Assembly (NCBI RefSeq): GCF_030655665.1
Contig: NZ_JAUSPQ010000008.1
Coordinates: forward strand, 372,001-436,000
From: Methanocorpusculum sp.
GTDB lineage: Archaea; Halobacteriota; Methanomicrobia; Methanomicrobiales; Methanocorpusculaceae
Reading direction: 5' to 3'
DNA: 64,000 bases
In this document: positions 25,985 through 34,720 of the stretch, piece after piece
Position numbering within the stretch: the stretch's first letter is position 1
Layout: each line of letters begins with the position of its first letter
The notes under the pieces: generated by a model
Database searches by the model: none
Told to the model about the DNA's origin: nothing
The model's input: only the letters and a program-made list of their open reading frames with translations
Program-made: the position numbers and the translations under genes

Positions 25985-26646
25985 TACGCAACGCGTTTAC
26001 CTTTTTCTCGGTATTCGCCGGCGTAGGTATCCAGATTTCGTTTGTATCCTATTCTGTCGACAAATCCGAGTTCTTTGAGTTCTGCACGGATTCGCATGAC
26101 ATCCGGTTCATCCGCCCAGTCAGAGGTGAAAACATAGATCACTTTCCGGTCATCATACGCGTCCTCATTGTCCTTTGCCGTACTTACTTTTGCCCCGATG
26201 CCAAGCCGTCCTGCGATCGTGGCATCACGGACTTTTTGCCAGGCAGCATCCACCTCTTCTGGCCCGACAAAGATCAGCCATTTTCCTGCTTCTTCCGCCC
26301 CGGAAGCGCCGGTAGTTGATCCCGGCTTATCCTGCTGGATCCAGTATGACTTTACCGTTTTTGATGGGATGATGCCTTCACCAAAACGATAGAGGTCGGC
26401 AATTTCCTGCGCGGTCCCAAAACGCTGGAGAGGGTCGGCGAGGGGGGCATATTCGGATGAAAACTCCTGCATAAGTTTTAGACAAAGCCCATCGATATCC
26501 CCGCCGGATTCCACCTCGCGGAAAAGAAACGATCCTTGTGATTCCTGATGTTTTTCGATGAAGATGGTGAACATTCCAAATGCCAGATCGGCAAGTTCGT
26601 CGGCGGGGAACTCCTCTTCGATTATTTCGAAATCATCTGCAGTCAT
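25972..26646 (-). CDS. Bles03/DUF1917-like protein (putative phosphothreonine-lyase-like domain)
   Basis: A 224-residue acidic protein. The second half carries the pattern GKWLIFVGPEEVDAAWQKVR, then GRLGIGAKVSTAK, then VIYVFTSDWAD, then IRAELKELGF. This is the arrangement I associate with the DUF1917/Bles03 family, found in a few archaea and in eukaryotes (human C11orf68). A W-x-QQ-KPG motif (SYWIQQDKPG) precedes it. No enzyme activity is established for archaeal members. Recognition is by eye and moderate. It is convergent and overlapping with the membrane protein gene. Confidence 0.62.
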   Translation of the reverse strand: MTADDFEIIEEEFPADELADLAFGMFTIFIEKHQESQGSFLFREVESGGDIDGLCLKLMQEFSSEYAPLADPLQRFGTAQEIADLYRFGEGIIPSKTVKSYWIQQDKPGSTTGASGAEEAGKWLIFVGPEEVDAAWQKVRDATIAGRLGIGAKVSTAKDNEDAYDDRKVIYVFTSDWADEPDVMRIRAELKELGFVDRIGYKRNLDTYAGEYREKGKRVAYYSV

Positions 26647-26740
26647 TATTCATTATTGTGTCCTTCATGTAGTTTATATTTCGGATTGACTCTGCAGGGT
26701 CAGGAAACCTATTATTCCGGAATTATCCATACTAAGTACA

Positions 26741-27655
26741 ATGATTTGGAAACGTGACTGGGGCTTGGTTGGTCGTCAGGTTATAGCCTGGATGATCATG
26801 CTCCTGTTGTATCTGGTAATACTGACAGTGGTCATGGTGTTCCTGAAAGGAACGATGATGTACTTCCTGATAGGGCTGGTATTCGTCATGGCATTTGTGC
26901 AGTACTTCTTCTCCGACAAACTCGTGCAGAGGAGTATGAAGGTAATGCTGGTCGATGAGGATGAGGAGCCTAAGCTTTATGCAATGGTTCGCCGGCTTGC
27001 CGACGAAGCAGGTCTTCCCATGCCGAAAGTGGGGATCATTCAGCACAGAGCAATGGCAAACATCCCCAATGCATTTGCGACCGGCAGAAGCCCGAGAAAA
27101 GCCGTAGTGGCCGTGACGCCGAATATTCGGTATCTGCTGACCGATGACGAACTGGAGGCTGTCTTGGCGCATGAAATGGCTCACGTGAAGAACCGTGACA
27201 TGCTGACGATGACGGTCGGCAGTTTTGCGGTGATGGTTGCGTCAATCATTCTGAATAATGCCTTTATCATGGCACTGTTCGGCGGGAACAGGGACAGTGA
27301 AAACGGCGGCGGGATCGTTATCTTCATCGCGGCAATGGCCCTGACTTTTGTGGTCTATCTCGTCGGAACGATCGTGACAATGGCAATTTCCCGGTACCGG
27401 GAGTTCTCCGCAGACCGCGGGAGTGCCTATCTCACCCGGGATCCGGATGCGCTTATCCGCGCTCTGAATAAGATCAGCAACGGGATGAATGCTGCGTCTC
27501 CCGATGCAAAACGAGAGGTTTCCGGGACAAACTCGTTCTTCATCATCCCGGCGATCTCAGGCGAGTCCGTTATGGAGTTATTTTCCACCCACCCGTCCCT
27601 GGAAAAGAGGATCGCCAATCTGGAAAAAGTTCGTTCAGAAATCAGAGGATACTGA
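26741..27655 (+). CDS. htpX: HtpX-like zinc metalloprotease (M48 family)
   Basis: Membrane-bound metalloprotease for quality control of membrane proteins. The 304 residues contain two N-terminal membrane helices (about 10-55), the zinc motif HEMAHVKNRD (about 144-153), two further helices (about 160-220), and the third ligand region YREFSADRGSAYLT. The length and layout match HtpX (280-310). The catalytic side faces the cytoplasm in characterised members. It starts at ATG 26741 and is followed by two tRNA genes. Confidence 0.93.
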   Translation: MIWKRDWGLVGRQVIAWMIMLLLYLVILTVVMVFLKGTMMYFLIGLVFVMAFVQYFFSDKLVQRSMKVMLVDEDEEPKLYAMVRRLADEAGLPMPKVGIIQHRAMANIPNAFATGRSPRKAVVAVTPNIRYLLTDDELEAVLAHEMAHVKNRDMLTMTVGSFAVMVASIILNNAFIMALFGGNRDSENGGGIVIFIAAMALTFVVYLVGTIVTMAISRYREFSADRGSAYLTRDPDALIRALNKISNGMNAASPDAKREVSGTNSFFIIPAISGESVMELFSTHPSLEKRIANLEKVRSEIRGY

Positions 27656-27717
27656 ACCCCAATATTTTTTCGACAGGTTTAATTAGGTCAAATAGAAACA
27701 TATGTGACGCAAAGCAT

Positions 27718-27788
27718 GCACTGATGGTCTAGAGGTATGACTTTGGCCTTCCAAGCCAATAGCCCGGGTTCGATTCCCGGTCGGTGCA
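27718..27788 (+). tRNA. tRNA-Gly (anticodon TCC)
   Basis: A full cloverleaf can be drawn: acceptor gcactga with tcggtgc, D arm gtc/gac, anticodon stem ttggc/gccaa with loop cttccaa (anticodon TCC), variable taGCC, and T arm ccggg/cccgg with loop ttcgatt. The discriminator base is A, and CCA is not encoded in full. No intron is seen. Confidence 0.94.
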
Positions 27789-27806
27789 CTTTCATCCTTT
27801 TTGAAT

Positions 27807-27880
27807 GGATTCGTGGTCTAGGTGGTTATGACGTCGCCTTCACATGGCGGAGGTCTTGGGTTCGAATCCCAACGGATCCA
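27807..27880 (+). tRNA. tRNA-Val (anticodon CAC)
   Basis: Acceptor ggattcg pairs with cggatcc (one G-T), the anticodon stem tcgcc/ggcgg encloses loop ttcacat (anticodon CAC, Val), and the T arm is ttggg/cccaa with loop ttcgaat. The discriminator is A. It lies 18 bases after tRNA-Gly, so the two are probably co-transcribed and then processed. Confidence 0.93.
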
Positions 27881-28060
27881 CTGTCTTCTCAGCTCTTTTA
27901 CAAAACTTCGCTAGACGGTGCTTGTGATCCATCAACCGAATGGATGAAAAATTCCTGAAAAAAATGGGTCATACATAACGTCTTTTTGAGGGGTTCCGTC
28001 CTCATTATCGAAAATGTCCTTTTCACTCGGGTTTATGTTGTTCCCGCGTAATGATACCAT

Positions 28061-28348
28061 ATGAAAAAAATTTTCGTAATACTAACTTTAATTTTTCTTT
28101 GTGCAGCAACGTCTTTTGCTGCCGGATGTACCTATCTTGATCCAGTGGTGGGAACGTGGGAAAGCTCGCTTGGGACTACCACCTATGATCTGTCGGGAAA
28201 TGGCGAAGGTCTGATAACAGTAATGGGATTCAGTGACGCTATTACGTGGGAGAATCTGGGTAACGGGGTCTATACTATTGGCGGTACAAGATATACGCTG
28301 AACGGGAACACCCTTGAAGGACCACTTACCTCTTTCCATAAAGTCTGA
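28061..28348 (+). CDS. Small secreted lipoprotein
   Basis: A 95-residue protein with an N-terminal signal peptide (MKKIFVILTLIFLCAATSFA) ending in a lipobox-like SFAAGC, so Cys22 or a near site would be lipid-modified. The mature part is Gly/Thr-rich with short predicted strands (VGTWESS, TTYDLSGNGEG, GVYTIGGTRYTLNG), like small calycin-type or META-like beta domains (inference). It stands alone downstream of the tRNA pair, before the repeat field. Confidence 0.7.
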   Translation: MKKIFVILTLIFLCAATSFAAGCTYLDPVVGTWESSLGTTTYDLSGNGEGLITVMGFSDAITWENLGNGVYTIGGTRYTLNGNTLEGPLTSFHKV

Positions 28349-28810
28349 GTCCGGTATGTGTGTTTATTTAAACAAATAAACATACTGCAGAAAGCTACGG
28401 GGTGTCGTCACCCCCAAATACCCCCCTCTGGATTTTTTTATCGTTTATTTCTTTCATAATTAGTTTGAATACACTGTTCACCGTCCACCCATACAGATCC
28501 CAATGTAGGGTGGTGAAGGGTTGATGTAGGGTGAGGTGTAGGGTAAAAACCCATTATATTCGGCAGAATGCAAAAATAAGCAGGATATTGGCTTGGTGTA
28601 GGGTATGTAGGATAAAATGAAATCCATCAACCCCGGTACACAAATCTCTATAGTATCTCTATAGTTTTACTACTCCCTTGCCTCCTGAACGAAAAACACC
28701 CTACAACCCTACACCACTATCTAAATCTAGCTTAAAATCAAAAAAGGAATCGTATTAATCGGTAAAAGGATGTAGGACAACCCTACATCCATCCTACACA
28801 CCCTACACCC
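28349..28810. repeat. Intergenic iteron field: opposed TGTAGGGT arrays
   Basis: This 460-base non-coding stretch between two convergent genes holds copies of the octamer tgtagggt or one-mismatch forms. Forward copies start at 28504, 28525, 28537, 28597, 28606 (tgtaggat) and 28771 (tgtaggac). Reverse-complement copies (accctaca) start at 28698, 28706, 28780, 28791 (atcctaca) and 28800. The five leftmost are forward and most on the right are reversed, so the field can fold on itself. Between them is an A/T-rich core with a doubled ctctatag. Because both flanking genes end here, the field is not an ordinary promoter. Confidence 0.75.
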
Positions 28811-29650
28811 TTACCCGAAACAGACCCAGCGGTCGTAGATCGGATCACGGGTATTTTCCATGATATCCAGCGTCTTCCCAACATCTTTCGCCCAATCCCT
28901 CACCCAGCGAGCTTCTTCTTCTGTCGCTACCGTGATGAGCGTGTTTTCCGTGATCCCGGCAAGCTCCTCAACGATTGGCCGCCAGATATCCTGCGTATAT
29001 CCATACATCTGCCCGAACATTATCCCGACACCGTACTTCGCATCAGGAAGATACGCTGACGCGATCCGTGCATCGATACAGGCCAGACGCGTTGGTGCAA
29101 TTCTGCCTGACGAAAGACCCAGTGCCAGAAGCTCAGGATCGTTGTCATACGCGATAGGGCTTGCTCCCATCTCATTAAGGAGCATTGAACCGATTCCTGA
29201 CCCGGCACAGGCGTCCAGCGCGATTCCTGAGATCGAGGGCCCCCACACCTCATGAAGAAGATCACGGACCTTTCCGATCCTGTCGGCGGTGAGATCATCT
29301 CCTGCCGGCGGGATCGCCGTCCGGATGATCTCCGCATAATATGCCCGGCATGCATCCTCCACCTTTTCGCGCTCCTCCTGATAGATATCTCCGTCAGCTG
29401 CTTCGAACAGAGAAAATTCACCGGCGGTCGGCGACCGGAAAAGCCAGGACGTTCCGCACCATTCGTTCCCGCTCTTCACCGCAAACAGCAGTGGGCTCTC
29501 ATCTTCATCGATCAGAAGCCTGGCCCCCTTTGGGACCGGTTCTGCGTCACAGATCAAAACACCCGGCTCTCCATTATTCACCAGCGATGCATAATCCGGT
29601 TCGAGAAGCCTGAACTTATCCACCTCCAAAATTGCTGAAAGTAACGACAT
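28811..29650 (-). CDS. SAM-dependent methyltransferase-like protein
   Basis: A 279-residue protein whose second half has a Rossmann methyltransferase start: ALDACAGSGIGSMLL (motif I), then SPIAYDNDPELLALGL (motif II acidic residue). Motif IV would be near YGVGIMFGQMYG, but the usual N/DPPY is absent, so the target cannot be inferred. The first 120 residues are not recognised. It begins directly after the stop of the bactofilin-like gene (no gap), suggesting a two-gene operon. Confidence 0.7.
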   Translation of the reverse strand: MSLLSAILEVDKFRLLEPDYASLVNNGEPGVLICDAEPVPKGARLLIDEDESPLLFAVKSGNEWCGTSWLFRSPTAGEFSLFEAADGDIYQEEREKVEDACRAYYAEIIRTAIPPAGDDLTADRIGKVRDLLHEVWGPSISGIALDACAGSGIGSMLLNEMGASPIAYDNDPELLALGLSSGRIAPTRLACIDARIASAYLPDAKYGVGIMFGQMYGYTQDIWRPIVEELAGITENTLITVATEEEARWVRDWAKDVGKTLDIMENTRDPIYDRWVCFG

Positions 29651-30712
29651 TTATTTTCCATCCGTATGTCCGATGGTAAGCCCATCGGTAGCTTTGATCA
29701 CGCCGCTCACCCGTGCATCCTCATGCAGCCAGACTGTCCTGCCGGCGACATCGCCCAGAACATCTGCTCCGCGCTCGACCCGGATATTCTGTCCGACGAC
29801 ATCTCCGTGGATCGCCGTTCGCGGCCCGAGTTTTATCCGCTGGGTCGCCTGAATACTGCCAAAGAGCGTCGTGTCTTTGCGGACCTTCACTGACTGTGCC
29901 CTGATGTTTCCGTGCAGACGACAGTTCGCTCCAATTTCCATCGGCGTGGGGACCGAGAAGTAGCGAAGATCCATCGTGGTCTTCGGTGGAAGCACAAGAG
30001 GGGAAGCGTTCACTTCAGAGATAAGATTCTCCACCCGTTTTCTCGCGGCTTCCTCTCCCTCCAGATGCAGCATGGTTATTACATAGAGCAGGAGATACAA
30101 AACAACCGGCATCGGATTTCTGATCGCGATATCCCCGTACGCCTTGAACTCCTTATCGATCACCACATTGTCCCCGATATCCAGATTGCCGCCGACATTC
30201 AGTTTGCCATGGATCTTGACGCCTTCGCCAAGATAGGCATCTCCGTTGCAAAGGACCGTTCCGTGAACTTCACAGAAGTTATCGATACGGAGATCGCCTT
30301 CAGCGACGATATCGCCGTGCATAGTGGAGAGTTCGCTGATAACAATGTCATCTCCATACAGACCATAGCCGATATCACAGTGATCCCCGATCAGGATATC
30401 ATGTTTTGTTTTGAGGTTGCGTTCCTGCAGTTCGGTTTTATCGGGGAGATAACAGGTTTTGAACAGTTCGGAGGAGGATAATACCATTGAGGCAGTATCC
30501 TCATCGACTTCGGAAATATTCAGATCAAGGAGCTTTTTCTGCTCAGGAGTCACCTCGGAGAACAGCGGTTCGGGGTTATCCCCGATATCCTCTGATGCCT
30601 GTTCCTCAAGTTCCTTCTCCTCTTCAGGTGTGAGTTCGGGTAAGGTCAGGAACTTTTCTTCCTCCTCAGGCAGTGATTCAGCTATAATTATCCGTTTTTT
30701 ATCCTCAACCAT
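29651..30712 (-). CDS. Bactofilin-like polymer-forming beta-helix protein
   Basis: A 353-residue protein. A very acidic N-terminus (EESLPEEEE..., residues 1-75) is followed by beta-helical turns typical of polymer-forming bactofilin domains (GDIVAEGDLRIDN, GTVLCNGDAYLGEG, GKLNVGGNLDIGDN). A hydrophobic stretch, PVVLYLLLYVITMLHL, sits near residue 205-222, and a second beta-helical block ends the protein (HGNIRAQSVKVRKDT, GDVVGQNIRVERG). It may polymerise at the membrane as a scaffold; this is inference from the fold. It is upstream of the methyltransferase-like gene in one unit. Confidence 0.75.
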   Translation of the reverse strand: MVEDKKRIIIAESLPEEEEKFLTLPELTPEEEKELEEQASEDIGDNPEPLFSEVTPEQKKLLDLNISEVDEDTASMVLSSSELFKTCYLPDKTELQERNLKTKHDILIGDHCDIGYGLYGDDIVISELSTMHGDIVAEGDLRIDNFCEVHGTVLCNGDAYLGEGVKIHGKLNVGGNLDIGDNVVIDKEFKAYGDIAIRNPMPVVLYLLLYVITMLHLEGEEAARKRVENLISEVNASPLVLPPKTTMDLRYFSVPTPMEIGANCRLHGNIRAQSVKVRKDTTLFGSIQATQRIKLGPRTAIHGDVVGQNIRVERGADVLGDVAGRTVWLHEDARVSGVIKATDGLTIGHTDGK

Positions 30713-30738
30713 TCTCCACCACGTGTATTAGTATATCG

Positions 30739-31959
30739 TTATGCTCCGTACTTATGGGTTTTGTCAATAAGGTCCAGGAGGATCGGCATCAGACTGCCTC
30801 CGGATATCCGGCAAAGACCCCCTGCAGCACAGGAGATCTCGTCGTATCGGGTGACCGTATCGATACGTGTCCCGTCTCCGTGAAGGATCAGCGGAACAGG
30901 GTCGGCACTGTGATCTTTGATCGTGCAGGGGGTCGAGTGATCGCCGCAGACGGCGATCATCAGGTCGGGAATGTCAAAGAACGGCAGAAGGGCCGCATCG
31001 GCCTCTTCAAGGTATTTCATCTTCTCGACCGCTTTTCCGTCGTGTCCATACTCGTCAGCTGCCTTCAGGTTAAAGAGAACGAAATCCTTTCTCTCCAGCT
31101 CGCTGCAGACCAGTTTTACCTGTTCGGCGAGAGGGGTAGTTGGAAGGACAGGGATGCGTTCAAGGCCGACCGAACTGCCGATCCCGGCGATCAATGCCGC
31201 GGCCGCGACCACACTGCCGGAAAGTTCATGCTTCTCTTCGAAGGTCTCATAGACGCCCATTTCTCCTGCTCCCCGGATCAGAACGACATTTGCCGGATAT
31301 TCGCCGCGTGCTTTGCGCTCAAGGTTGACCGGATGATTATTGAGGATCTCGGCTGCTTGGCGCGAGAACTCATTACAGACCTCAGCGGTAAATGCCGCCT
31401 CTTTACTGTCATCTTCCGGAAGAATTGTCTGCGGCAGGACGCCGGTCTTCTTCGGATCGTTGGATGATACCGCTGCGCTGAGTCCTTTTCCTTTCAGAGC
31501 GAGGGCTGCACGGTGACCGGTTCCGGGAGCGAACTCGATCACGACCCCGAATTTTGCAAGATCGACCCCGTTTTTCACGGCTGCGGTGATCTCGGTCGTG
31601 TCGGCGATCCGGCCTGCCCGGCGGTCGATCACGCGTCCTTCTTCATCGACTGTGGCGTAGTTTGCCCGAAATCCAATCATGCCGGGTTCCATTTGGATAC
31701 CGCATCCTGCCGCCTCGAGGGGTCCTCTGCCGGTATAATAGATATGAGGATCGTAGCCGAGAAGGCTGAGATGGGATGTGTCGGAACCCCCACGGATCCC
31801 AGGAGCGATCGGATCCATGATCCCGCAGATACCTTCTGCGGCAAGTCGGTCAAGGTTCGGGAGAGAAGCGGCTTCGAGCGGGGTTTTATTTCCCAGGATC
31901 TTGCACGGTCTGTCCCCCACACCATCAATAATGAGGAGAAGAATTTTTGATGCTGTCAT
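30739..31959 (-). CDS. apgM: 2,3-bisphosphoglycerate-independent phosphoglycerate mutase, archaeal type
   Basis: Interconverts 3- and 2-phosphoglycerate in glycolysis and gluconeogenesis. The 406 residues belong to the alkaline-phosphatase superfamily: LLIIDGVGDRP (metal site), GGSDTSHLSLLGYDP (catalytic Ser region), then DEYGHDG and CGDHSTPC (metal-binding His/Asp). Archaeal ApgM is about 400-410 residues, shorter than bacterial GpmI. It is monocistronic, with a 195-base non-coding region upstream. Confidence 0.95.
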   Translation of the reverse strand: MTASKILLLIIDGVGDRPCKILGNKTPLEAASLPNLDRLAAEGICGIMDPIAPGIRGGSDTSHLSLLGYDPHIYYTGRGPLEAAGCGIQMEPGMIGFRANYATVDEEGRVIDRRAGRIADTTEITAAVKNGVDLAKFGVVIEFAPGTGHRAALALKGKGLSAAVSSNDPKKTGVLPQTILPEDDSKEAAFTAEVCNEFSRQAAEILNNHPVNLERKARGEYPANVVLIRGAGEMGVYETFEEKHELSGSVVAAAALIAGIGSSVGLERIPVLPTTPLAEQVKLVCSELERKDFVLFNLKAADEYGHDGKAVEKMKYLEEADAALLPFFDIPDLMIAVCGDHSTPCTIKDHSADPVPLILHGDGTRIDTVTRYDEISCAAGGLCRISGGSLMPILLDLIDKTHKYGA

Positions 31960-32154
31960 TATCAGAATTATTTGATTGAATACCTCTTAGTGTATTCTGT
32001 TCGGGAGGTCACACAAAAGCAAGCGTATATGCAAAACATCTGCGCGTCGTGGAAAGAGTCCTCGAAAAAAATCTGCCATATTCCTGCTGCTTTGCGTATC
32101 TTTGACGCGGAGCTCCAGCTCGAAATTCTGACATGATAAAAAGAGAATGATCGT

Positions 32155-32832
32155 TCAGTACAGGACGCGGTATTCGGTGACCATATTAGAGCCGTACATT
32201 TTCGTATTCATCAGCTCAAGTTTTATCATGTCGTTTTCCGAGTTGATCTGCATCCCGCCGACCAAAGACGGCGTATCGCTTCCGCCGACGATGAACGGCA
32301 TGTGGATCAGTCTGATCTCATCAACGAGATCATGGTGAAGCATATGCCAGTTGAGGGTCGGCCCTCCCTCGATGATGAGTTTTTTGATCTGGTATTTGGT
32401 GTATAGGATATCCATCAGCTTTGGAAAATCCACCCGGTCTTCCCCGCAGACGACAACATCGACCCCTTTTGCGGTGAATGCATCGACACGTTCTTTGGGC
32501 GCCGCTTTCGAAACGGCGAGGATCGTCCGGGCATTCGTCGTGTTGAAGACGTTCGCGTCGAGCGGCAGATCGGCAAGGCTGTTTGGGATAACACGGAGTG
32601 GGTTCTCTCCCTCGACCATTCTGACGGTCAGAAAGGAGTTGTCGATGCGTATGGTAGATGAACCAACCATGATAGCGTCATACTCGGCACGCGTCTCGTG
32701 GAGAAGGATCTCAGCTTCATGGGACATATGTTTCATCAGTATTTTACTGGAAACACCTTTGCCAAGAGTGAGTTTCCCGTCAACTGTGATCTCTGAAATC
32801 ATCAGCACGTGTGGTTTATGTAATGTATCCAT
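32155..32832 (-). CDS. arfC: 2,5-diamino-6-(ribosylamino)-4(3H)-pyrimidinone 5'-phosphate reductase
   Basis: NADPH-dependent reductase of the RibD C-terminal family, early in archaeal riboflavin and F420 synthesis. The 225-residue product shows HVLMISEITVDGKLTLGKG, DAIMVGSSTIRIDNSFLTVR, and LIIEGGPTLNWHML, all typical. The start at 32832 is preferred because GAAGGA lies nine bases ahead; the open frame continues to 32886 without a better start. It is divergent from the lipid synthase gene at 32913. Confidence 0.93.
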   Translation of the reverse strand: MDTLHKPHVLMISEITVDGKLTLGKGVSSKILMKHMSHEAEILLHETRAEYDAIMVGSSTIRIDNSFLTVRMVEGENPLRVIPNSLADLPLDANVFNTTNARTILAVSKAAPKERVDAFTAKGVDVVVCGEDRVDFPKLMDILYTKYQIKKLIIEGGPTLNWHMLHHDLVDEIRLIHMPFIVGGSDTPSLVGGMQINSENDMIKLELMNTKMYGSNMVTEYRVLY

Positions 32833-32912
32833 GGAGTTTCCTTCTGATTCATATAGCTTGACGATGTATAGATATTTAGCACACACCGATAAATGATTTT
32901 ACCTCTATATCC

Positions 32913-33560
32913 ATGAATATCACATCACTCAGGTATAAACTCACGGGATGGCTCGACCCGGTTGTCAGACTTTTTGTGAAGACAGGAATGACTCCCAACC
33001 AGATCACGCTTCTCTCGCTTTTCTTCGGGATAGGGGCAGCTGTCTGTTACTTCTGTCAGTCGTTTATCGTGGGGAGCATTCTTCTGCTGATCTCAGGTAT
33101 TCTGGATCTGACAGACGGCTCAGTCGCACGGATAACCGGGAAGAAGAGCGATTTTGGGGCTATCAGTGACTGGATCGTTGATAAATATGTTGATGGGATC
33201 GTGCTTCTCGCAATCGGACTTTCAGGGATCCCCATCATTTCTCAGTTCACGGGTTTTGCGCCGACAGCAGATATGCTGATCGCCGGACTCGCTGTTATCG
33301 GGTCGATCATGAACACGTTCGTGAAACCGGTGACCTATGCGGAAATCGGCTATACCTGCAAAGAGGATGGAAAAATCTCGGATCCGCTGGAGGGGATCGG
33401 GTTCTTCGGCAGACCCGAGACGATGATCTCTCTGGTATTTTTCGGTATTATCGGACAGATCTGGATCGCCGTGATCCTTGTTGCCGTTTGCACGAATCTT
33501 TCAGCATTCCAGAGATTATGGTATCTCTGGAGAAAACACGGCGAGTATAAAAAAGACTGA
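32913..33560 (+). CDS. CDP-alcohol phosphatidyltransferase, archaetidylinositol phosphate synthase-like
   Basis: A 215-residue integral membrane enzyme with about six helices. The catalytic motif is complete: DLTDGSVARITG followed by DFGAISDWIVDKYVD (D-x2-DG-x2-AR-x8-G-x3-D-x3-D), binding the CDP-lipid and Mg2+. In archaea this family makes archaetidylinositol phosphate from CDP-archaeol. The exact alcohol substrate cannot be read from sequence alone. Its promoter faces arfC on the other strand. Confidence 0.88.
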   Translation: MNITSLRYKLTGWLDPVVRLFVKTGMTPNQITLLSLFFGIGAAVCYFCQSFIVGSILLLISGILDLTDGSVARITGKKSDFGAISDWIVDKYVDGIVLLAIGLSGIPIISQFTGFAPTADMLIAGLAVIGSIMNTFVKPVTYAEIGYTCKEDGKISDPLEGIGFFGRPETMISLVFFGIIGQIWIAVILVAVCTNLSAFQRLWYLWRKHGEYKKD

Positions 33561-33642
33561 AATATCAAACTCCTTTTTTACGCATGGATGAATCTTCGGG
33601 CCATGCAAAATACCTTATGAAATTAAAAAAAAAGTTGCCGGA

Positions 33643-34665
33643 TCAGAAGTCTGTTTCCGTATCCAGTCTTGCCCCGTGCCGCCGTATCTCCGGCATAGGT
33701 ATTTCGGCGCGGATATCGACCGTCTCTTCCACCTTCAGTTCTTCACGGAGACGGAGAAGTTCTGCAAGGACCTCGTCAACACCTTCACCGGAAACGGTGG
33801 ACATGTTGAAGAATCCTTCAACGGTCTTTACATCTGATTTGTTTACGACAGAGATCATCGGAACTGAAATGATCGATTCGATCTCCTCGCGGAGTTTCAA
33901 TTGTGCCTCGTACGAGTATCCGCAGCTCTCACTTGCATCGATGATGAACAGGACCAGATCGGCCACGTAGACCAGAGCATTGAGCGCCTGCTTTTCGATG
34001 ACGTTTCTCTCCTCATCGGCACGGTCAAGAAGACCGGGGGTGTCGATGAACTGGATCTTGCGTCTTCGTTCGGCATTTCTGTGACCGACGATAACGCCTT
34101 TGGTCGTAAACGGATAGGAGGCGACCTCGGGTTCACCGCTGGAGACCAGACGGATGAAGGAGGATTTGCCCACGTTGGGGTATCCGGCGACCACGATCGT
34201 AAATTCATCGGTGCTGATCACGGGCAGTTTTCGAAGAACGTTTCTGACATCGTTGAGATACCGAAGAGAGTCATCCGCACGGTGAACGATCGAGGCGATT
34301 CGTGCGACGGCACGTCTTCTTTCGACCTGCGTGTCGGTCCAGCGCATTCCCTTGGTGATGCTGTTTCCCACATCACGCACATTCTTTGCTGCCCAGCCCA
34401 CCATGCCCAGATTTATCTTTAAGGCATCCATCCCAAATAAGATATCACAAAGATCCCGGTAAAAGGGCGGGAGCTCTTCAAACTCGGGGAAACTCTGGAT
34501 AATTACCACCAGTTTGTCATGCGTCGCCTGGGTGATCGCCCGGACGAAATCCTCATTTGCATGACGTTTACTTGTTTTTTCCCGCATCTTCTTGGAGGCA
34601 CGGCGGAAACTGCGGTCAAGCAGCTCGTCTGCTGTTGGAACTGTCGGGATTTTATCGAAGTACAT
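33643..34665 (-). CDS. Nog1-type GTPase (OBG family)
   Basis: A 340-residue GTPase of the archaeal/eukaryotic NOG1 group involved in large-subunit ribosome assembly. An N-terminal helical NOGN domain (about 1-150) precedes the G domain: GYPNVGKSSF (G1), YPFTTKG (G2), DTPGLLDR (G3), NKSD (G4), then TVSGEGVDEV (G5). A short C-terminal tail follows, without the extended eukaryotic extension. It is divergent from the CBS regulator gene, with start codons 56 bases apart. Confidence 0.93.
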   Translation of the reverse strand: MYFDKIPTVPTADELLDRSFRRASKKMREKTSKRHANEDFVRAITQATHDKLVVIIQSFPEFEELPPFYRDLCDILFGMDALKINLGMVGWAAKNVRDVGNSITKGMRWTDTQVERRRAVARIASIVHRADDSLRYLNDVRNVLRKLPVISTDEFTIVVAGYPNVGKSSFIRLVSSGEPEVASYPFTTKGVIVGHRNAERRRKIQFIDTPGLLDRADEERNVIEKQALNALVYVADLVLFIIDASESCGYSYEAQLKLREEIESIISVPMISVVNKSDVKTVEGFFNMSTVSGEGVDEVLAELLRLREELKVEETVDIRAEIPMPEIRRHGARLDTETDF

Positions 34666-34720
34666 TTTTCATCCAATCCATTTGGTTTATTACTATAGCA
34701 ATCAGAAAGAATCAGTAAGT

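Noticed and set aside
28349-28810. Repeat field considered as a CRISPR array
   Set aside because: The repeats are only eight bases, irregularly spaced and in both orientations; no cas gene is in the window.
31960-32154. Possible small RNA upstream of apgM
   Set aside because: Partial C/D-box-like strings are present but no proper box pair or pairing stem is found.
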